In this document: positions 63,009 through 64,000 of the stretch, piece by piece | How positions within the stretch are numbered: the stretch's first letter is position 1 | Layout of the letters: each line of letters opens with the position of its first letter | DNA from: Blautia liquoris | GTDB taxonomy: Bacteria > Bacillota > Clostridia > Lachnospirales > Lachnospiraceae | Reading direction: 5' to 3' | Assembly: GCF_015159595.1 (NCBI RefSeq) | Contig: NZ_CP063304.1 | Location: forward strand, 3,224,001 to 3,288,000 | Length of the DNA stretch: 64,000 nt | Position numbers and translations under genes: made by a program | The notes under the pieces: generated by a model | Database searches by the model: none | The model's input: only the letters and a program-made list of their open reading frames with translations | Told to the model about the DNA's origin: nothing

Positions 63009-64000
63009 CTACACTCTTCCTTTCTAGCTCATTGAATATATCTTGTGCATTTTTTAACTTTTTTAACTGTTCATGATATTTTTTCAATACTTTCTGATCC
63101 TGTGGCTCACAAAATAATTCTTTAATTTTAATAATACAATCTGACTGTTCAAACATTTCGTACTGCTTAAAGCATTGAAAATATAAGCTTTTTGATTCTA
63201 ATGGAGCGATGTAATCATACCATCCCACAGGAAACGTCTTGCACTTGTATGCATCTTCATCCACACTTGAGTTAATAAGCACTACCCCTAGAATCCCTTT
63301 TAATATAACTTTCGCAAAGGATGTTGAAATAATATTTCGACTTAAAAATAAATCAGTTGCATCAATATATTTATCAAACGTATCTGGCGAAACAGATGGT
63401 AAATAATGAATGTTACTATCTGCTTCATTTTCTTTTCCTATTACTACGACGTAATAGTCTTTTGATAATTCCTCTAATATAGCCTGAAAATAACGTTCAG
63501 CCTTTTCCACAAAGCTAACTGCTCTCTCATACTTTCGATAAGTAGATTGCCACTGTGCATTTGTGATAAGTATCACCTTTTGTTCAATATTGATTCCAAG
63601 TGCTTTTTTGACGTTTTCCTTTTCCTCTTTACTTCGCAGTGTTAGTTTGTCCACCAAACGAACTGCAAAGCGATTTTTATTTTCATTAGTTACATCTCCT
63701 TCCAGCAATGGACATGGATGTAATATAAACTTTATTCTTTCGTCAACCGTAGTTAACTTGCTTTGGAATCCATATGTATCCATTCTTCGTGGATTTTCTA
63801 CCTGATTGTATAAATCAAAACCACCAATTGTTCCTGTAAAATAATCTAAATCATCTAATGTTAACCCATAGTGTTTCTCACAAAATACATAGTTGAGGTA
63901 ATCCGACAAAACAACAAAATCTGGGGCAAATGAATTTTGAATATTCTCTAGCATTATTTTATTAAGTTTTACCATGTTAAAATACAAAGATACAGTCTGA
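62983..64000 (-). CDS. Glycosyltransferase-like protein, paralogue of the 58351 gene, cut by the window edge
   Basis: At least 334 residues, open at its N-terminus to the end of the window: in-frame codons continue upstream of the first ATG (63975), and by comparison with the related protein at 58351 about 75 residues are missing. Shared features are FAPDFVVLSDYLNYVF, TIGGFDLYN, a central VKKALGINIEQKVILITNAQW with a new domain start, DLFLSRNIISTSFAKVIL, and FPVGWYDYI with a helical tail. GT-B-like; acceptor and donor unknown. Nothing upstream of it is visible, so the operon continues beyond the window. Confidence 0.55.
   Translation of the reverse strand, partial: QTVSLYFNMVKLNKIMLENIQNSFAPDFVVLSDYLNYVFCEKHYGLTLDDLDYFTGTIGGFDLYNQVENPRRMDTYGFQSKLTTVDERIKFILHPCPLLEGDVTNENKNRFAVRLVDKLTLRSKEEKENVKKALGINIEQKVILITNAQWQSTYRKYERAVSFVEKAERYFQAILEELSKDYYVVVIGKENEADSNIHYLPSVSPDTFDKYIDATDLFLSRNIISTSFAKVILKGILGVVLINSSVDEDAYKCKTFPVGWYDYIAPLESKSLYFQCFKQYEMFEQSDCIIKIKELFCEPQDQKVLKKYHEQLKKLKNAQDIFNELERKSVDGRDNDSY

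Overview
The window looks like the chromosome of a low-to-moderate GC Gram-positive anaerobe of the class Clostridia, most likely a gut-type Lachnospiraceae. The evidence is strong AGGAGG-type ribosome binding sites, many lipoprotein-dependent ABC importers and PTS genes, a clostridial isopropanol-type alcohol dehydrogenase, a soluble NAD-linked formate dehydrogenase with Nuo-like partners, and a non-pyrrolysine MttB-family methyltransferase. No rRNA or tRNA gene was seen. UAG is an ordinary stop codon here (for example at 3464, 53867 and 59637).

Layout. 1-7.4 kb: end of a discoidin-domain protein, phosphoglycerate mutase, a CLC-type fluoride exporter behind a fluoride riboswitch, a fucose mutarotase-like protein, an ABC ATPase/permease pair and an FAD-dependent oxidoreductase. 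7.4-14.9 kb (minus strand): a betaine-type uptake system (ATPase, permease, binding protein), a TetR-type regulator, an MFS carrier, a TIM-barrel isomerase and an MttB-type methyltransferase; one promoter with an overlapping 14-bp palindrome heads the block. 15-23.1 kb: a probable 8-oxoguanine deaminase, then a CUT1 sugar ABC importer with an AraC-type response regulator and a sensor kinase interrupted by an in-frame TAG. 23.1-30.4 kb: LysR/AzlCD, Zn alcohol dehydrogenase, a YdcF-type membrane protein and a four-domain CoA-disulfide reductase/rhodanese/TusA/DsrE fusion. 30.5-36.5 kb: a beta-glucoside PTS operon (GH1, IIC, IIB, its own HPr, IIA) with a PRD regulator. 36.5-40.7 kb: LysR, two membrane proteins, a COG0402 amidohydrolase and a small DUF6440-like gene. 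40.9-48.3 kb: formate dehydrogenase (alpha, NuoF-like, NuoE-like) with moeA, mobA and a MobB-like gene. 48.4-50.1 kb: two sugar ABC permeases without a binding protein.

50.2-52.1 kb is a patch of toxin-antitoxin genes: a HigB toxin killed by an in-frame TGA beside an intact HigA, an apparently intact RelE/RelB-type pair, and a toxin that has lost its N-terminus exactly where the next block starts. 52.1-64.0 kb is one tightly packed minus-strand operon, AT-richer by eye, that runs off the window. It encodes an O-carbamoyltransferase, four radical SAM proteins (three are tandem paralogues), two related glycosyltransferase-like proteins, a sugar-1-phosphate nucleotidyltransferase, two proteins of unknown family, an ABC exporter, and a 103-residue acidic small protein that looks like a RiPP leader plus core. 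I read it as a probably undescribed radical-SAM peptide natural-product cluster on a horizontally acquired segment; this is inference from gene content.

Two families of structured intergenic repeats, A (about 100-115 bp, three copies) and B (about 100 bp, two full copies and one fragment), plus a short GGGTC...GACCC hairpin, are scattered through the first 41 kb.
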